DNA of 13,023 nt. Origin: Campylobacteraceae bacterium. Lineage in GTDB: Bacteria > Campylobacterota > Campylobacteria > Campylobacterales > Campylobacteraceae. This document shows positions 12,877-13,023 of this stretch, one piece after another (position 1 is the first letter of the stretch; each line of letters opens with the position of its first letter). A program made the translations under genes and the position numbers. The notes beneath the pieces were generated by a model. That model saw only the letters and a program-made list of their open reading frames with translations, was not told the DNA's origin and made no database searches. The stretch lies in contig JAAYLJ010000027.1 in NCBI GenBank assembly GCA_012521935.1, positions 1 through 13,023 of the forward strand, given 5' to 3'.

Positions 12877-13023
12877 ATGAAAAAGATTGCTTTAGCTACT
12901 TTATTTGCTTTAGGGTTGGTTTTCTCAGGATGCACAAGCGCTACTCATAGTTCACAAAATGTAGGGCAAATTTCAAGAGTTCATTATGGTGAAATTACGC
13001 ATGTAGTTGGCGCAGTTATAGGC
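12877..13023 (+). CDS. Lipoprotein, N-terminal part, possibly SlyB/glycine-zipper type
   Basis: Forty-nine codons are visible before the window ends. The protein starts MKKIALATLFALGLVFSGC, a lipoprotein signal with the lipobox Cys at residue 19, so it is exported and lipid-anchored, probably to the outer membrane. After it come GQISRVHYGEI (30-40) and VVGAVIG (43-49). The pattern of a G-x-I strand followed by a Gly/Ala-rich start resembles the SlyB/PcpY family and 17-kDa surface antigens, whose glycine zipper would begin about here. The ATG at 12877-12879 has a strong AAGGAG site (12866-12871) five bases upstream. The lipoprotein call is secure; the SlyB relation is tentative because most of the gene is missing. 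Confidence 0.8.
   Translation, partial: MKKIALATLFALGLVFSGCTSATHSSQNVGQISRVHYGEITHVVGAVIG

Noticed and set aside
1..13023. CRISPR array, insertion sequence, prophage or defence system
   Set aside because: No regularly spaced repeats, transposase, integrase or toxin-antitoxin-like genes were seen; apart from the LysR gene the block is housekeeping.

Overview
The window looks like ordinary chromosome from a Campylobacter-type member of the Campylobacterota. The DNA is strongly AT-rich. The order pyrB, pepF, small protein, uvrD, truB, csrA, ispE, smpB, thioredoxin lipoprotein, clpS, clpA, aat matches, from memory, the Campylobacter jejuni Cj1098 to Cj1109 block. The partial MetK and the PyrB also read like Campylobacter proteins. 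The species cannot be named from this sequence alone.

Layout from left to right. Positions 1-452 hold the 5' part of metK on the minus strand, with its own promoter. Positions 523-8580 hold nine minus-strand genes, transcribed uvrD > truB > csrA > ispE > smpB > thioredoxin lipoprotein > clpS > clpA > aat. All junctions overlap or have tiny gaps, except a 33-base gap after smpB, so one long operon starting near 8658 is likely. Positions 8581-8772 are a divergent promoter region. A plus-strand LysR-type regulator fills 8773-9672 and abuts, tail to tail with no spacer, a second minus-strand operon: pyrB > pepF > small 146-residue protein (9673-12718). Positions 12719-12876 are another divergent promoter region, followed by the first 49 codons of a plus-strand lipoprotein that may be SlyB-like.

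The most interesting theme is regulated proteolysis. One operon holds SmpB (tmRNA tagging of stalled nascent chains), ClpS (N-degron adaptor), ClpA (unfoldase for ClpP) and Aat (which adds Leu/Phe to N-termini and so makes N-degrons). The 146-residue protein next door, which has no obvious name, carries what looks like an SspB-type fold signature and a charged, flexible C-terminal tail. SspB is the adaptor that hands tmRNA-tagged proteins to ClpXP. If that reading is right, the neighbourhood gathers the tagging factor, both adaptors, an unfoldase and the N-degron-making enzyme. The other genes are housekeeping: pyrimidine synthesis (pyrB), MEP isoprenoid pathway (ispE), tRNA pseudouridylation (truB), post-transcriptional control (csrA), DNA repair helicase (uvrD), oligopeptide degradation (pepF) and S-adenosylmethionine synthesis (metK).

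The LysR gene is the one element that seems added to an otherwise conserved block. It has a perfect 7-bp inverted repeat with an 11-bp spacer over its own -10 box, a good candidate autoregulatory site. I saw no tRNA, rRNA, insertion sequence, prophage or CRISPR array.
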